Below are positions 5,671 to 6,247 of a stretch of 6,247 bases of DNA, in pieces; position 1 is the stretch's first letter, and each line of letters starts with the position of its first letter. The stretch comes from Deinococcus aerolatus. Lineage in GTDB: Bacteria; Deinococcota; Deinococci; Deinococcales; Deinococcaceae. Both the position numbers and the translations under genes were made by a program. The notes below the pieces were generated by a model. That model was given only the letters and a program-made list of their open reading frames with translations, was not told where the DNA came from and did not search any database. The stretch is taken from the NCBI RefSeq assembly GCF_014647055.1, contig NZ_BMOL01000044.1:1-6247 (forward strand), given 5' to 3'.

Positions 5671-6247
5671 GCGACTGTTGACCACGTCTGGAACGCTTGC
5701 TGCTGATTGCTTTTTCGAATGGCGGCGGAAACGCTGGTGCGGGAGTGGTGGTGGAGATTCTCGATCCAAGCGTGCAGGCACAGAAATTCTTGGATCCGTT
5801 CCCGCCGCTTGAATCCAAGTTGCTGCCGCACTTGACGCTGTGTGGGCCGGTAGGACTGCTCAACCCTGTTATTGCAGCAGGCCGCCCGGATTACTTGCTG
5901 ATACTCCACTCCATCGAGGCTGGGTAGGTCGCGGATGGCGGCCTGGCAGCTGATCCGTGTGGATCACCTCTGGGACGTCGTATTCACCCAGCAGCCTTGT
6001 CAAAAAGCTCTTCGCGGCTTCGGTCGTTGAAGGAGAATGCCCTGCACGAAGCCGTGCTGATCCACCGCCCGCCACAATCGGCGAAGACCGGGGCGAACTT
6101 GATAGACCATTCGCGCAACGTCTCGTGACTGACCAGGGTGCCGCGCTGGTGAAGTCATTCATAAACATCTCGATTGGAATGAACCCCTCGGACAGGACCA
6201 CGGGCCAAGTCACTTCGCCCCGGTCAGCGGCTACGCTGACCAGACCG
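5655..6247 (-). pseudogene. IS6-family transposase, multiply disrupted, N-terminus cut by window edge
   Basis: Reading leftward, fragments of one IS6 transposase appear in changing frames. SNRDVYE then a stop codon (TGA, complement of 6155-6157, where the family has Trp) is followed by LHQRGTLVSHETLREWSIKFAPVFAD. A join near 6075-6082 leads directly to LWRAVDQHGFVQGILLQ, so the intervening 30 or so residues with the first catalytic Asp (WHLDE region) are gone. TTEAAKSFLTRLLGEYDVPEVIHTDQL follows in another frame and carries the second Asp. A further shift near 5943-5950 removes about three residues and leads to AAIRDLPSLDGVEYQQVI and NNRVEQSYRPTQRQVRQQLGFKR, carrying the catalytic Glu. The stop codon is the complement of 5655-5657. 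A nonsense change plus several deletions make this a clear pseudogene. Confidence 0.88.

Larger units (their letters stand above)
5599..6247 (-). mobile_element. Decayed IS6-family insertion sequence, right end outside window
   Basis: The left boundary is set by GGCTGTGTTGCCTT at 5599-5612, which resembles the GGCTCTGTTGCAAA-type terminal inverted repeats of IS6/IS240/IS26 elements and stands at the expected distance outside the 3' end of the transposase. The transposase reads leftward on the - strand. The other end lies beyond 6247. The eight bases before the repeat (CCGAAAAC, 5591-5598) would be the target-site duplication if the other side shows the same bases. The transposase is heavily broken, so the element cannot move by itself. 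Confidence 0.8.

Overview
The window is GC-rich bacterial DNA. The transposase relics and the TPR-GGDEF-EAL architecture look like Deinococcus to me. That assignment rests on recalled family resemblance, not a search, so genus confidence is moderate. No gene matches a named locus that I recognise, so gene symbols are left empty.

Layout, left to right. (1) Positions 1-1032 hold the 3' part of an IS4-family insertion sequence, with the transposase on the + strand. It is cut by the left edge and broken by two frameshifts, each repaired by removing one G from a G run. (2) Positions 1033-1372 are non-coding: an AT-rich dyad just after the transposase, one weak promoter-like pair, and two adjacent palindromes close to the next gene. 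(3) Positions 1373-5457 are three same-strand genes that look like an operon: a 182-residue protein I do not recognise; a 366-residue lipoprotein subtilisin-like protease with five tandem Trp-rich heptads between the lipobox and the catalytic domain; and a 794-residue cytosolic TPR-coiled-coil-GGDEF-EAL protein of cyclic-di-GMP metabolism. (4) Positions 5458-5598 are intergenic and contain a strong imperfect hairpin. (5) From 5599 to the right edge lies a decayed IS6-family element on the - strand, with a recognisable terminal inverted repeat and a transposase that has lost its first catalytic Asp.

The interesting core is the three-gene unit between two dead insertion sequences. The first two genes are separated by one base and are probably translationally coupled. 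The third has a good Shine-Dalgarno sequence, but that sequence is embedded in a hairpin that could hide it, with a competing small hairpin that would free it. The GGDEF active-site motif is intact while the Arg of the usual product-inhibition site is absent. The EAL domain keeps most metal-binding residues but has Lys in place of the first Glu of its EGVE motif. On sequence alone the protein is therefore predicted to favour c-di-GMP synthesis over degradation. A link between an envelope-anchored protease and a cytosolic c-di-GMP enzyme is an inference from gene order only.
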